Source: Platerodrilus igneus
Taxonomy: Eukaryota; Arthropoda; Insecta; Coleoptera; Lycidae
Reading direction: 5' to 3'
NCBI GenBank assembly: GCA_036346225.1
Contig: JARFIW010001458.1
Span: forward strand, 3,038,001-3,102,000
Length of the DNA stretch: 64,000 bases
Shown: one piece after another, positions 44,485-56,954 of the stretch
How the letters are laid out: each line of letters starts with the position of its first letter
Numbering within the stretch: position 1 is the stretch's first letter
The notes under the pieces: model-generated
The model's input: only the letters and a program-made list of their open reading frames with translations
Database searches by the model: none
Told to the model about the DNA's origin: nothing
Position numbers and translations under genes: made by a program

Positions 44485-46118
44485 CAACCCCGGTAAAGTT
44501 GGATAGTATGCAAAACACAGTAGACTATTGGACTTTCGCACAAAAATTTGATTTAATCGAATTAAAACAGGAATTTTATATAATCAGAGATAATTATGAC
44601 AGACTAAAAGAATCAATGAACACGGCCAAATTTGGAAAAAATTATGCGATCGAAATGCTTAATTACAAAAGTGTAATGGAAAATATCCTAAAGAACACAG
44701 ACGACAAATTCAAGCGATTAATACCAACAGACCAAACCACAAGACAGAAAAAAGGAACTATCAACGGATTAGGTAATATTATAAAGGACATCACAAGTAA
44801 CTTAGACAATCGAGCTGCTGAACAATACGACAATGTAATACAAGATTTGATCGACAACCAGAATGACATAAAAACTGTTGTTAAAAACCAAATTTCCTTA
44901 ACTCAATCAACCATAGTAAAATTTAATGATACACTCCAAAAATTGGTAAAGAACCAGGACAGTATAACTAATAGAATACTAACTAGAATGTTAGGAATGC
45001 AATATTTAATAAGATTTAGCATGATATTTAATCAAATGATAACAGCCCTCAATGTAATTCAACAAATTTTAGCTACATTAGAAAATGCTGTAACATTTGC
45101 TAAATTAATAATTTATATGCTAGTATTATCGAACCGCTTAATTTGCTAAACGAATTAATAGGAATCAAATCACTTATAACTCATAGTAAACTAACTTTTG
45201 AAGTAACAGGATCTAACATGTATTTGAAAAAATAGCCATAGTGAAAGTTTATGTAAAGAATCATGAAATTACATTTTTCATAGAAATTCCAATTGTAGAG
45301 ATTAACACCTACAATTATTATCATTTATTTGCTTTCCCTGTGAAAATTAATAGTCAACATCAAGTCATTATTCCTAAGACCAAGTTCCTTTCCATAAGTG
45401 AACTTAGGTATGGATTCACAAATGAGAATTGCAAAGAAGTGGCACCCGGTCAATACTTATGTCAATCGATAACGACAACGACTATTTAAACAGATAGCCC
45501 TTGTGAAGTACAATTATTACGATTCTCTAATCATTATGAGAATTGTGATCAAAACCAGTACAAATTTCGGGCGTAAAAATTCCGAAAGTTACGGACAACA
45601 AATGGATTGCTACATTTCCTCAAGAAGTGATAGCAGTCGCCAATTGCAGCAAAAACGAAAACAATTTAGCCCTAATTGAAAGTGATCACCATAAAATAAG
45701 AATGCTGTTTGAAATTAAAAAGTAAAATTATTCGAGTATATCAAAACCCAGCAGTAACGAAGAAGTTTGCAAATCTATCTGTACTACAATTAAAACATCA
45801 AATCGAAGACAGCGGAACTATCCAGAAGCCAATGCAACTAGAACACCCTGATCTCAACGACCTCAACCACGCAGTAAAATTAATAGACAATTATAAAGAA
45901 CGTTTAAACGAATTAAAAGTGCCAAAGTTTATTACGACAATATCAGTACTTGGACAATTTTATTGATCATTGTACTATTTTTATTAGCTGTATATTTATT
46001 GTACAAAATGTATATTAGATATAAGATCAAAGAAACAAAAATGGACAAAAAAACCATAAATGAAACTTTAAGGACAATGAGTTTTAAAAATTACGCACAA
46101 CCATTAATCTTCATCTAA
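44485..46118 (+). pseudogene. Errantivirus B env (F-type envelope), broken
   Basis: First frame to 45149 has the same N-terminal region as copy A; the furin-type site is weakened to RQKK. It retains the long polar heptad-like region after the fusion segment that copy A has lost. After a frameshift near 45140, 45241-45489 continues, ending at a TAA in the same place as the stop in copy A. Further pieces to 46118 include VLGQFY near the membrane anchor with shifts. The purine tract AAGTCGGGAGG follows. Confidence 0.8.
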
Positions 46119-46127
46119 GTCGGGAGG

Positions 46128-46732
46128 AGTTACATATCCCTCATATTAAAATGTATATAAAGTTAAACGCATTTATTATGTCTTACTAATAGCATACTAC
46201 ATTGTATTAATTGAAAATTATAGCATAAAAGGTTAATCAAAGTTCATATCAGACATGAGAACGGAAGCAACTACTTTGTATTCCAGACTCAACCTGATAC
46301 TACGGATGTAGAAACAATGAACTGCAAATAAAGCAGTCATAATTAAAGTTACTTAGAATAAGACAATGTATGTTTATCAAGAAGTAGCAGACGGTGAGAT
46401 CTGCACTTTCCCACGAGATGATGTGAGGGCAGGGATTACGTATAAACCGCAAGATGTACCAGATCGCCAGTCAGACTTTAAACTTCACAACTTTAACATT
46501 GTTGGTGGTTCAAGCTACTCACCGTATTTTTGATTATTAATTATTGATTTGTTAGCTTTAAGTATTTTTTGGCAATTTCAATTACTTAATATTTAATGAA
46601 TATAAACAAACGTCTAAGTTGTTGAAACAGAAATAAGTTTTTGTAATTATACAATTAAAAATAAATTTGATAAATGTGTTTTTGGCGACAAAACTTTTTA
46701 ACAAGAAGCTCTCAAAAGCCCAAAACCTATCT
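46128..46732 (+). repeat. Errantivirus B 3' LTR
   Basis: Begins AGTTACATATCCC after the purine tract and ends near CCTATCT by alignment with A, C and D. TATAAA at 46441 and an initiator-like CAGTCAG near 46468. No TA expansion. Confidence 0.75.
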
Positions 46733-48166
46733 AGCTTTCTATCATAAGTTACTGATCCGAGTTACGTTCAAATATGTATTACACAGAAAAAACTATGCTT
46801 TAGTGGTTTTTAAGTTTATGACCTGAAGTTTCCTTAATAATAATAAAAGCTTGTTGAACTGTTGTGTTTAATGAACACTACCATTCGTGGAGTCAGAAAT
46901 ACACCGGATATGTCAATATTAATTTGTACGTATAAGGTTAACTTTCTCTATTTCCACCCGGTTCCTATTTAATGCAACGCCAACACGTTACATTTTTTTA
47001 ATAGCTTAACTTCTAAAAATTATATGCATTTAAAGTATTTTTTAAATTACGGTTACGTCATACTTTAGTAAATAATTACTGAACAAAAATGCTTAATTGG
47101 CTTATCGTCGAATTAATTTTAGACGACAGAAATTCCAGAACATAAAATTTTTGTAATATACATTACAAGCGAAATAACGCTAGTTGCATACCACATTGAG
47201 GTTTTTTCAGCACATCGCTAATATAAAACAAGGAACTACAAACTTTTTATTGAAATTGTTAACCTGTTCCGGTTAATTAAGCGGGGTTATTTTAAGTTAG
47301 TCACATTACAACTCCTGAAACAAAACAGTAGCAAGAAAAAAAAATTTAAATACAAAGAACTTAAAGTGAAGTCTGTAATTCTATTCTAGAATGCAGTTGT
47401 ATAACGTTACTGGAAACGGCCGAGTTTTGCATTTCCCTACGTCTCAGTACGATTTAGATCTCTTATTATTGTCACAAAGGGAGTAAAAGCAACTGAAGGA
47501 GTAAAAGTAATTACTCTTATAGCAATAGGCATGTATTTTAGAGTTCCTAAGTTTTAGGAAATTGCCTCCACTTTTAAGTCTAGTGAATACAAAGTATTTA
47601 ATAATTAGTAAGGGTTTAATTTTCGTACTTCCTTTAGTCATTTGCATTAGCGCACATGTTTATTCCTCAATTTATCAGAAGAATTCCAGGACTGGCATAA
47701 ACGTCGACTTACGATGCATGACGTCAACGATCTGCTTCATTACATAACGTGGTTAGAGCTCGCTAAAGCAGTGTCGTGTAATGTAATTGCGCTACATTTA
47801 AATAAATGAGTTACTGTGCTCCTTACATAATTGCATACTTAAAAAATATATTAAAACCAAAAATGATTATTTACATTTTTTTACAAATGTATGCAAAATG
47901 ATTTATACTAATATATTTTTTCCTTCTACACACAGTTGGTCACATTTTGGATCCCTCTTGTTAACAAAAAAATATTCTTTTTTAGATGCAGGCATTTCGT
48001 TGATTGATTTGTTTGTTTGCTTGATTGGCTGACTGAAAATTATGAGTATTTACTGTTTTTCCCACCAAAGGAAAAACAATTACCTGAATGCATCCTTTAG
48101 ATAAATACATCTTTTGTCATTCTTTCTTGTTTGATGTTCTCATTCTTCTGTTAGAAAAATAAAAGC
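46733..48166. other. No recognisable gene
   Basis: AT-rich; short open frames around 47444-47747 overlap on both strands and show no motif. Confidence 0.5.
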
Positions 48167-48225
48167 ATATCGCACCCCTGCAACAAAAGTGACACAAGTC
48201 AAAAAAAGTTATTTTTCAGGAAGCG
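48167..48225 (+). repeat. Left terminal inverted repeat
   Basis: Matches 53010-53067 in inverse over roughly 45 bp with a few mismatches; core GACAAAAGTGACACA (left has CAACAAAAGTGACACA). Confidence 0.75.
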
Positions 48226-48649
48226 AAAAAAACGTTTTCCCAGCATATCCATACCTTTTAATAAAATAAGGGTGAGAATATTTAAAACTCTGTTATCTTT
48301 CGTACGATAATATTATACAAACAAAATTTAGTTTATCTTACTTTTTTTAAAAAACTAGAAAAATCGAAATTTTTTGACTTCCGTCGTTCGTGCTGAATCT
48401 GAAGTCAATAGAACAATGAATTATTTTGGTTTAAGACACTTTAGTAGATGTTTTAGTTTCCTAGTACACTTACAGTATACAGAGTATAAGATTTTCTTTA
48501 TGAGTTGAGAGTTTTTCCGGGTGTGGGATAAAAATTAAAAACACTCTTTTAATGTTTTAAAGGTTGTTTTAATATTACTAACAAACGTAGAAAAGTGCAA
48601 AAATGAATGAAAAGAAAAACAAACGGATCTTAAAAGTTTTAGTGTAAAT

Positions 48650-50888
48650 CAAAAATGTTTTTGTAGTATTGTTCATAATAATTTTTTAATTATATTCTTA
48701 TCGCATAAAGACTTCAGCGCCTTTTCTTTTACTTCAGTCAACGGAAACTTTTTTCATAAACTGGAAGTAAGTCTACATCAAAAGCTTGTTGGGTCCTTGT
48801 TTTCCTCACGCAAGCTTTCTTGAATTCTTCATCTTTGTACGATGTTTTGTAAAATAAGACTCGTGGTTGATCCTTTTGGACTCTGAGGACTTTTAGGTCG
48901 TTCCATTTACTTTCTTACCGCATGTATCTACAGTAAAGTTAGTACCCCACTCTTCCTAAAGACTCTTTAAATCAAAAAAATCTGAAAAAGTCATTTCGTG
49001 TACCTCATATTAGCGGCCATTCTTCTTTGCCATACGGATTAGAGTAGTATAGTATACTGATCTGGTGTGTATAGTGAACTAGATTTAAGGTACCTCTTCA
49101 TTTGTTTTTTTATCACATTGTGAACATTATCTCCTTTGTTTTGAGTGTGACCATAATTTAGAAATTTGTGATCAATGCTGCGGACATAAAGGTTAGCTGC
49201 GGCATATGCATACTCTGCAAGTGAATATTTGTTTTTTTGTTGTTTGCAACAATTGTCTGAATATAAAATATCAATATCAAATTTCTTTGCCTTTTCTGCC
49301 TTCGTTTTAATGTAATTAAGAACACTGGTACCGATTTCCACGGTTCTACGTTTCCCTTCGGTCTCATTCCAGAAGTAGCATTCGACATTTCTGGCGCGAA
49401 AATCACTCATGGTGAAGTTAAAATAGTTCAGTTTACTTGCGTAATAAAAACAAGAAACCAAACCCTTTGGAATTGGTATCACAGCTTGCAAGTCGTATAC
49501 AGCAACACACAAACCAACCTGGTTATTTTTATCCAAATCCCTCTCCTTGTTACACATTTCTTTTTCTTCCTGGTGTAAATTGTAGACTTTAACTAATTTT
49601 TCTTTTTTCTCGTCATCTGCCTTTTTATAAGTTTCGCACAAATCGTATTGACCTTTCTTTGGTATATAAAACGAGATAATAAATTTACCATTAAATATAC
49701 GATTGAACATAGCAGAGTTTGTAAACGGCAGGTTTTGTGGCTCCCTCTGTTTTTTGTAATCATGATAAATGTGAACCAAACTCTTTCCTCCTTCAATATA
49801 TTCGCATTTACTTGAGCTCTTAAATAGTGTGATTCAATTCGGGGTATAGAATTAATGCATTTTCAAACGCTCTCTTGTATCTCGGGATTTACTGTTGGTT
49901 GTTTCCCATGTTTTTCTCTCTTATCTCCATCAACAAAACCGGTATCGTTTTTCTTCGATACAGCGGTTCGGATTGGTCGGTCATTAATATCCAGTGTAGC
50001 CTTAAAGAATTTCTTGCATACCTTTATCCTGTTTGTTGTTTATTTCAAAGTAAAACGTAGAATTAAAATGTCTGAAAACCTGTGTACTTGAGTACCAATA
50101 TTTGGGTTTGATAGTTTCTGTATTTCTAGCGATGAATTCTCTTGGTTGTTGTAAATTGCCAACTTTCAAGAAATTACTGAACAAGACTACTTTAATGTTT
50201 TGGTCAATTTTCAGACTGCAGTTTAATTATCTCCACATGGTGGCCTGGCGTTTCTAGCAGAAATCTGTTTCTTTGATTTAGATGTTGATAAATAGACCTT
50301 TCCTGAATTCCTGAGATTCTTCGCCCTTTTTTGTTATCCAATTATCTGGAGTTGTCTTCCTCTTCTTTCCTTTATTTGGTGATGCCAGAACTTCAGGGGC
50401 TTCTCCACCGACTCCTTCATCACTACCAGAAGCACTTCCTAAATTTCAACTAACTTTAAAATTTTTATCAAGATCGGTATCGTCGACATCGCTTTCGTCA
50501 CTGTTGATAAGCGGCATGTATTCTTGCATTTAATTTAGTGAGTCGCAATTTCATAGTACCTTCGGTACCGCATGAGGACACTGCATAAATATCTGCATCA
50601 CGATGTGGACCACTAATTTGCTACGGCTGTAGTATTCATAGGTTCCTCAATGAGTACTTGGCATTCAGCAGTGCACCTTGGAGCCACAAAATTATGTTCA
50701 CAAATTTCATTTGTTCCACCTTCTGCTAAAACCAAATTTTCATGTTGATCGCTCGATGTAGATTTACTGTCAGTTTTTGCGCTATCACGAGCTACATTTA
50801 ATATTGAAGACTCTTTGGCTAACTCTGTGACTTTATCAAGTTGATTAAGAGTGTTGGTAACTCTAAATACCTTCTTCGTTGTAGTCAT
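48650..50888 (-). pseudogene. Transposase-like gene of an insect multi-copy family, broken
   Basis: From the right: acidic N-terminal stretch at 50613-50888, EYMPLINSDESDVDDTDLDK near 50500, a GKKRKTTPDNWITKKGEESQ segment near 50340, FSNFLKVGNLQQPREFIARN near 50130, VCKKFFKATLDINDRPIRTA-like text near 50000, ESHYLRAQ near 49830, then the 246-residue open part (49039-49779). That part contains FDIDILYSDNCCKQQKNKYS and IDHKFLNYGHTQNKGDNVH, where family members have an SDxCxGQNxN box that looks like part of an acidic catalytic centre. C-terminal traces run to about 48650. Frameshifts near 50090, 49830 and others. The superfamily name is uncertain (Sola-like is a guess). Confidence 0.6.
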
Positions 50889-52680
50889 ATTGTAACGTTT
50901 TCACATATAGGCAATTACCAAATTGCTATATGTTTGATGGATTGCCGCGATTCAGGCGTAAATATGTTGTCGACTTGTTTATTGATCCGCGCAGTCATGC
51001 GCGTGGGGTTCAAGTCGTCTGCCCGATGTGCTTGATTCATTCTTGTACCGGATGTAGTCAAATAAAGAAACAATACTAAAAAATGTGGTAGGAATGTTTC
51101 CCTACCAAGATGGGGTGGATTAAATACGATTCTTGGCAGAGACACGTTGCATGGTGTATGAAGAGGGCAAATATTTATTGAAGACAATCAGCGAAATAAA
51201 CAAGATCTATACAACGGTTCGTAAGCATGACAATATGGCGACTTTATCGTCAGTAATTCGTTTGAATTTTTAGCAAGCAGTTTTACCTATAAGTTTCACC
51301 TTTAATAATAAATATATAATGGATTTCAGTAATTGATTTGCATAATTTTGTGATGTATGAAAGTCAATCAAGCTTTGGAGATCCCATCCGTATAATGTAA
51401 CGACGTTGGCACGTGGTTACAATCCGCAGGTGTTGTAAGTGTGAGTAAACACTTTCTTTAGGTAAGGACGTTCTTATTTGTTGTAACAAACATCGACCCA
51501 ATCAAGAATTAAATTCATTGTGTAACGTTGTCGACTTAGAGGATAAATAATTTCCTAAATGATTTTTAGATATTCAATACATTTTCGATCATTAAATATA
51601 TTAAAGTTTTATTGTTATACTATTTAAAAATTGTAGCATATTTTCATATACTAAGGTATAAAAGCTTTCTTATTAAAATAAATTATGCTTCTTGGAGTAC
51701 ATATAAGATAATTTGCTTAACGATTTAAAATAGTTTTAGTGTTTTAGAATTAGAAAGCTTTCCAGTAAAAATAAATTCACTTTATTAAGACTATGTCAGA
51801 TGATCTGGCTAAATTTTTTGTATTACTTTAAATTTAAATAGTCGATTAGGGCACATCTTGCTTTAACACTGGTAGATAAACATCTTGAGTTATATGTTTG
51901 CTCAAACAAGTGAAACATATGTTCTGCAACAAATTGTATGATAAGCTAATCTTTGACTTATCCTTGTGAGCCGACAACAAAGATCTTTGTTTGAAGCATT
52001 CGCTTAATGTAATGAGATATAATTTTTATAATGGGCCTCACCCACTAACAACTGCTAATTTGTCGATTCAACATTGATAAGATCGTTCCACTTCATGCTC
52101 TTATAATTATGATTGTCTTTAATTTATTTTATTTATTTTTTTGTATATACAAGAACATCAAATAACTTTGTTACATATCTGCAAACTACTGTAATAGTTT
52201 TATTTCTGAAATTCTAGTTACAATGTTTAAGTGTAAAAGAAGCACAGTTATGTTGTTGAATATCTATCTTCAGGCAGGTTTATCTACGTCTTTCCTTAAG
52301 AAGATTATTTTTTGTGTATGCGTTTGACGTAGTGGCGCCCTAAAATTGTACAAAGACAGGTTAATTAATAGAAAAGACCCCCCCATCTCATGCCTCCGCA
52401 AGGATGGACCCCGAGACTAGTCCGCTAGCATAGATAATTCTTTTTGGCAACACTGTTTGACTTTATGTCATCCTAATTAAAGCCACCATCTGCATTATAT
52501 TAACCAAAAAGTAAAAAATTCTATAACAATATGGCTCGAAGCCCTTGAATATCCGGCCAAAGCCATTATTCTCTCCGCGCGACTTTGTTTCCCAAACATT
52601 ACTACAACAATACCAATTATTAGTAATTACCAACTATACATCAAAAGTAAAGTAAATCAACATAAAATTAACAACTTAAC
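50889..52680. other. Transposon interior without recognised gene
   Basis: Open frames around 50915-51187 have no known motif; the rest is AT-rich. Confidence 0.45.
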
Positions 52681-52689
52681 TTACCTTGG

Positions 52690-52830
52690 TCTACTAAAGT
52701 GACGCAATTTGAAATGCTCCCAATACAAGACTATTTTCTTATCAAGAGAAGTGACACATCACGAAATGTTTCTAAAAAACCATTAAATTATCAACAAAAG
52801 CGACATAACTCAAAATAATACAGTTTAAAA
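52690..52830 (+). repeat. Subterminal GTGACRCA repeats near the right TIR
   Basis: TAAAGTGACGCAATTTGAAA (52696), GAAGTGACACATCACGAAAT (52749) and AAAAGCGACATAACTCAAAA (52796) resemble the TIR core AAAAGTGACACAnGTCAAAA. About 50 bp spacing. Possibly transposase-binding sites. Confidence 0.55.
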
Positions 52831-53009
52831 GAAAAAACTACAAGCGCACTCCACGACGGTCATGGAACAACTAAAGATGCCGCGCTACTAAAAAACATCA
52901 GTCTCATTCATCAAAAAGGGCGCAAACTCCACCTGGTGGCCAGATTTTGAACTTAAGCTAATACGGTTTTGTAGACTGATAGAGTAGTCTTTAAGATATC
53001 CCTTTCCGA

Positions 53010-53067
53010 TTCTAACTCAAAATAAGGATTTTTGACATGTGTCACTTTTGTCGCAAGTGTGCGATAT
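53010..53067 (-). repeat. Right terminal inverted repeat
   Basis: Inverse partner of 48167-48225. Confidence 0.75.
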
Positions 53068-54490
53068 TTTGTTACGGGCCTGTTCAGCATTACGACACTA
53101 GGGGAAGGATAAAAATCCTTAGCGCTGCTAGCTCGAATCAGCTAGGCGTGGGTATGGTAGAAAGTCGTAGTTTAGGGTTGCCCAAAGCCCTCATTTACAA
53201 CTAGTAAATAATCTTAAAATCGAGAATAACGACAAAATCGACTGGGCGCCACCAGTAATATCGGTTTGCTAGATGTAACGATAGAATCTGGTCGGAATAT
53301 TTTCAAAGCTCAAAATGCAAAATAAGATACTTGCTGTGTAGTGAGACTGGATCCACCCTAACACTTTAAATTCTCTCACAAATAATACACGTCGATGGTT
53401 CAACTTAACTGTTTCCACAAACCTTTCCTGAAAGAAATACATATTTTTTAATACAAATCCATGATATACATTAGTATGCAAGATCAAACATTCATATAGC
53501 TTAAAAGAAAAATACAAGATAAAGTTATGTTCAATAAATTTAAATATAATTAAATTGAGGTTATTAAGTTACTATGATAATTTCGCGCTGGCCAGACCTA
53601 GTAACAGATAAGCGAATTTATGTTTGTATTTAATCAACGCAGGCCGGGTGCACAGGGCAATCACGGGTTGGCTAAGAATTAACAAGTAGAGACGCAATAC
53701 CATACGTGTGAAATGCTGATGCAGACGACCGTTATTGGCAACAAATTGTACAATAAACGCAATATTACATTAATCACTGTGGTTCTGTTAGAGGTGCGGG
53801 AAATATTGTTTTTAGTAAACAACTGTTGCATTAAAATTCATGTGCAAAACACGCTAAAGTTAGTATGATTAAATCCATTGTTTATACCTTCGGATTATAA
53901 CGACAAATAAAATTTTAGCGCACAGCGCCCGCACTACGACGACTATAGTATCACAGTAAATTCTATTTAACAAATTCTAATCTTGAGAGATAGATTCTAC
54001 CACTACACAAAGCAAGAGGTGTTAAGCTTAATTAAACTGCCTTCATACACGTGTGCAATTATTGTGGTTTCTATTCCGAAGTAATGGATTTAGTGTATGC
54101 TAACGGCAAACTTACTTTTAAGGTATTCTTGTTAACCCAACCAGCATAACTCCCAACGACAATTGGCATCAACAACTGACATACGTAAACAGGGGTTGGC
54201 GAGTACAATAACCTACCAATAACAAACTACCAATAACAAACCAATTAAGCACACGTGGAACGACCTGCGAAAACACTATCAGATAGACGGCACGGCAGAT
54301 ACACGGCCAGGTAAACTAAACTTACTAATTCGCCACAGATATAATCAAATTCATAAATGCGTAACTAGGAATTACATTTTATTAAATACATTGAGTAAAA
54401 TCTCTGGAGTAACTTAAGGTTTATCAACTGCATAAATTGATATTACTCGATATAAATCCCCAAAATTAGCGATTTACCCTATAGTAGGGG
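53068..54490. other. No recognisable gene
   Basis: AT-rich. Unassigned short frames only (for example 53269-53517). Confidence 0.5.
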
Positions 54491-54849
54491 ACAAAGAATA
54501 CTACTATAGTAAGCCTGTTTATCGTAAAAGGCAACTAAAAGTCGCAGCAAGGGTAGCAGCCTTATTGGCTAAAAAATATTGGAGGAGAGTCGGTTAGTCT
54601 CACGCGATCCTCAATAATTTACAAGGTTGTTGGGGGTTGGCCGTGACAGATACGGCTTCATGATAAAATCTTTAAAAACTGCGTTGTGGAAAGATATGGG
54701 AACCTACCATAATATTTCCCAGGTATGTGTGGCCTAAAACATGAACTATGTATGATGGAGAGCTCACAAGTAAAATTCTTGTTCGGAAGTAAAATACCGC
54801 TTCATTCGAATCTCTGGGAGGGGTACTTGGGGCTCGGCATCCTAAGAAT

Positions 54850-55480
54850 TTAAAACGGCGATTGGATTTAGTGATAGTGACTATGAATGTAAGGTCAGAT
54901 AAGTTAAGAGATTTATTAGTCGAAATGAGAAAAGAAAAGCTGGACATTTTAGGTATTAGTAAGGGGAAATGGCTAGATAGTAATGACTTTTGGAAAGATA
55001 ATAATAGAATAAATACAACTTCTTCAACTAATGGACAGGCAGGGGTAGGAAATAGTGTTAGGTAAAAAATTAGGACGTAAAGTTAAAGAGTACTTATAAT
55101 TTAGTGATAGAATAATTATGGTTAGATTGAATACGAAACCCACAGACACTGTTTTAATTAAGGTTTACATGCCAACAACTCAATACGAGGATGAGGAAGT
55201 AGAAAAGGTACACGAGGATATAAATAGTATAGTGGGAAAGGTAAGGGATATGAGAATTTAATAGTTGTGGGCGATTTTAATGCGTCAGTGGGAGAAGGTA
55301 GTGAGGAAAAATTGGTAAGAAAATTTGCGTATGGTAGACGAAATGATAAAGGAGAAAGATTAGTTGAGTTTTGCCAGGAACATAGATTAGTAACTGTAAA
55401 CACCCTATTCAAACAACATATTAGAAGAAGGTATTCCTAGAACGCGCCAGGTGATAGATGGATTATATTTTAGTTAAACC
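54850..55480 (+). pseudogene. RTE LINE AP-endonuclease domain
   Basis: VTMNVRSDKLRDLLVEMRKE then LDILGISKGKWLDS, matching the N-terminal part of an apurinic-like endonuclease (usually TWNVR...DILGISETKW; the Glu reads Lys here). Later VYMPTTQYEDEEVEKVHEDI, VVGDFNASVGEG (GDFN motif) and RNDKGERLVEFCQEHRLVTV with NTLFKQHIRR. At least two frameshifts and several stops. Would nick target DNA to prime reverse transcription. Confidence 0.8.
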
Positions 55481-55499
55481 AAAATTTAGAAACCAAGTA

Positions 55500-56135
55500 A
55501 AAACTGTCGTAGTTATCCAGGGGCTGACATAGATAGCAATCATAACTTAGTTAAAATGAAGTGTGATCTAAAATTCACAAAATTGAGAAAAGCTAAAAGA
55601 GAGAGATGGGATTTAGGTTAGCTTAATGATAGTGAGGTAAAAGAAAAATATAAACAAGTATTAGATAATAAGATTAAAAAGATAGCTATAGAATGGAACG
55701 TAGAAAATAGATGGGACAAATAAAGGGCTGTACATGATACAGCAACACAGACTATAGGTAAGAAAAAAGTAGAAGCGAGAAAACCCTAAGTAACCACGGA
55801 GATATGAGGTTTAATAATAAAGAATAGCAGAAAGCTTAAACCTTCCAGAGAATTGGATAGTAAAGGTACGCAAAAATATGATACAGTTAGAAATAAGTTA
55901 ATACGTGAGTGTAGAAAAGTTAGAAATAAATGGATGGAGGAGAATTGTAAGGGAATACAAGATGATCTGAGAGTAGATGAAACAGACAGGGCTTACAGGG
56001 CAGTTAAAAAGTTTTTCGGGGAAGATGAGAAAAATATAGTGGCATTATAGATGAGAAAAATGAGCTTCTAATAAAGAAAGTTGAGGTAGCAGATAGATGG
56101 AAAAGATCTTTAGAAGATTTATATAAGGAAGACGA
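55500..56135 (+). pseudogene. RTE LINE linker region
   Basis: DSDHNLVKMKCDLKFTKLRK (the endonuclease SDH end), then charged linker including SKGTQKYDTVRNKLIRECRK and RAYRAVKKFFGEDEKN. Broken by stops near 55620 and 55720 and others. Confidence 0.7.
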
Positions 56136-56136
56136 T

Positions 56137-56625
56137 ATGGATGAGTTAGAGAACGACCAAGAAGAGGATATAGAAATAGGGTTCTCAATATTAATACAGA
56201 AATTTGATAGAGCTGCTAGGAATCTTAAACTAAAAAAAGCGCCAGCGATAGACGATATACCCGCAGAATTAATAAAATATGCAAGTCAGAAAACTGTAGA
56301 CAGATTATATGAACTAGTAAAAGTAACATATGACACAGGTGAGGTCCCAATGGATTTTTAAAAAAATATTATTATCCCAATCCCAAAAAGTCAGGAGCTG
56401 ATAGTTGTGCCAATTTTAGAACAGTTAGTTTAGCTTGTCACGCTTCCAAAATACAAACAATAATAATTAAAAATAGAGTAAAAGCTTTGAATGAGAATTA
56501 TTTAAGCGAAGACCAATATGGTTTTTGTAAAGACAGAGGGACTAGAGAATCGATATTAATGATTAGGGTAATTATCAAAAAAAGGTTACAAAAAATAAAG
56601 TGACTCCTTTCGCGTTAATAAATAA
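56137..56625 (+). pseudogene. RTE LINE reverse transcriptase N-terminal half
   Basis: NLKLKKAPAIDDIPAELIKY, LVKVTYDTGEVPMDF, then after a stop NIIIPIPKKSGADSCANFRT, LACHASKI, and SEDQYGFCKDRGTRESILMI, the standard LINE RT motifs 0-2. The catalytic FxDD part is missing, replaced by the tandem repeat and short 3' pieces. Confidence 0.85.
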
Positions 56626-56661
56626 CTAAAAATCAGTTAACTAAATGTCACCATGATATAG

Positions 56662-56850
56662 CTCACAATTAGTTAGCGGTCTGGCATGTTGGCAGCGATT
56701 CGCTGCTTAAGCCTTACCATAACATATAACTTAATAAACTTTTCCATGACAACTCACAATTAGTTAGCGGTCTGGCATGTTGGTTGCGATTCGTTGCTTA
56801 AGCCTTACCATAACATGCATTTTAACACTTTTCCTTTTTTGAAGGGGATA
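56662..56850 (+). repeat. Two-copy 91 bp tandem repeat
   Basis: CTCACAATTAGTTAGCGGTC starts at 56662 and again at 56753; both continue TGGCATGTTGG...GCTTAAGCC TTACCATAACAT. The first contains a perfect hairpin GCAGCGATTCGCTGC; in the second one arm is changed to GTTGCGATTCGTTGC. It lies in the place of the missing RT catalytic part. Confidence 0.85.
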
Positions 56851-56954
56851 AGCAGGTAATATATTATTTCCTTATAAATGGGAATCATGTAAATATGTTG
56901 GAGTTCTTTAACAACCATCAGGTTGCTAATATCTATGTAGAACCAGGTAAATAA

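Larger units (their letters stand above)
39465..46732 (+). mobile_element. Errantivirus-like endogenous retroelement, copy B
   Basis: Leader, gag, protease, RT, RNase H, integrase, env and 3' LTR in order, about 7.3 kb, no 5' LTR. The leader starts at nearly the same internal point as in copy A (TTATTATT...CTGAAATAATT...CAGCAAAA). Catalytic residues are lost in RT, RNase H and integrase and many stops occur, so it is dead. Confidence 0.85.
48167..53067. mobile_element. Candidate DNA transposon with long TIRs and subterminal repeats
   Basis: The left end ATATCGCACCCCTGCAACAA continuing AAGTGACACAAGTCAAAAA is the inverse of the right end at 53015-53067 (ATATCGCACACTTGCGACAA, AAGTGACACATGTCAAAAA). 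Between them lies one transposase-like gene on the minus strand and otherwise non-coding DNA. Additional AAAGTGAC-like words lie inside the right end. The target duplication could not be fixed. About 4.9 kb. Confidence 0.7.
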
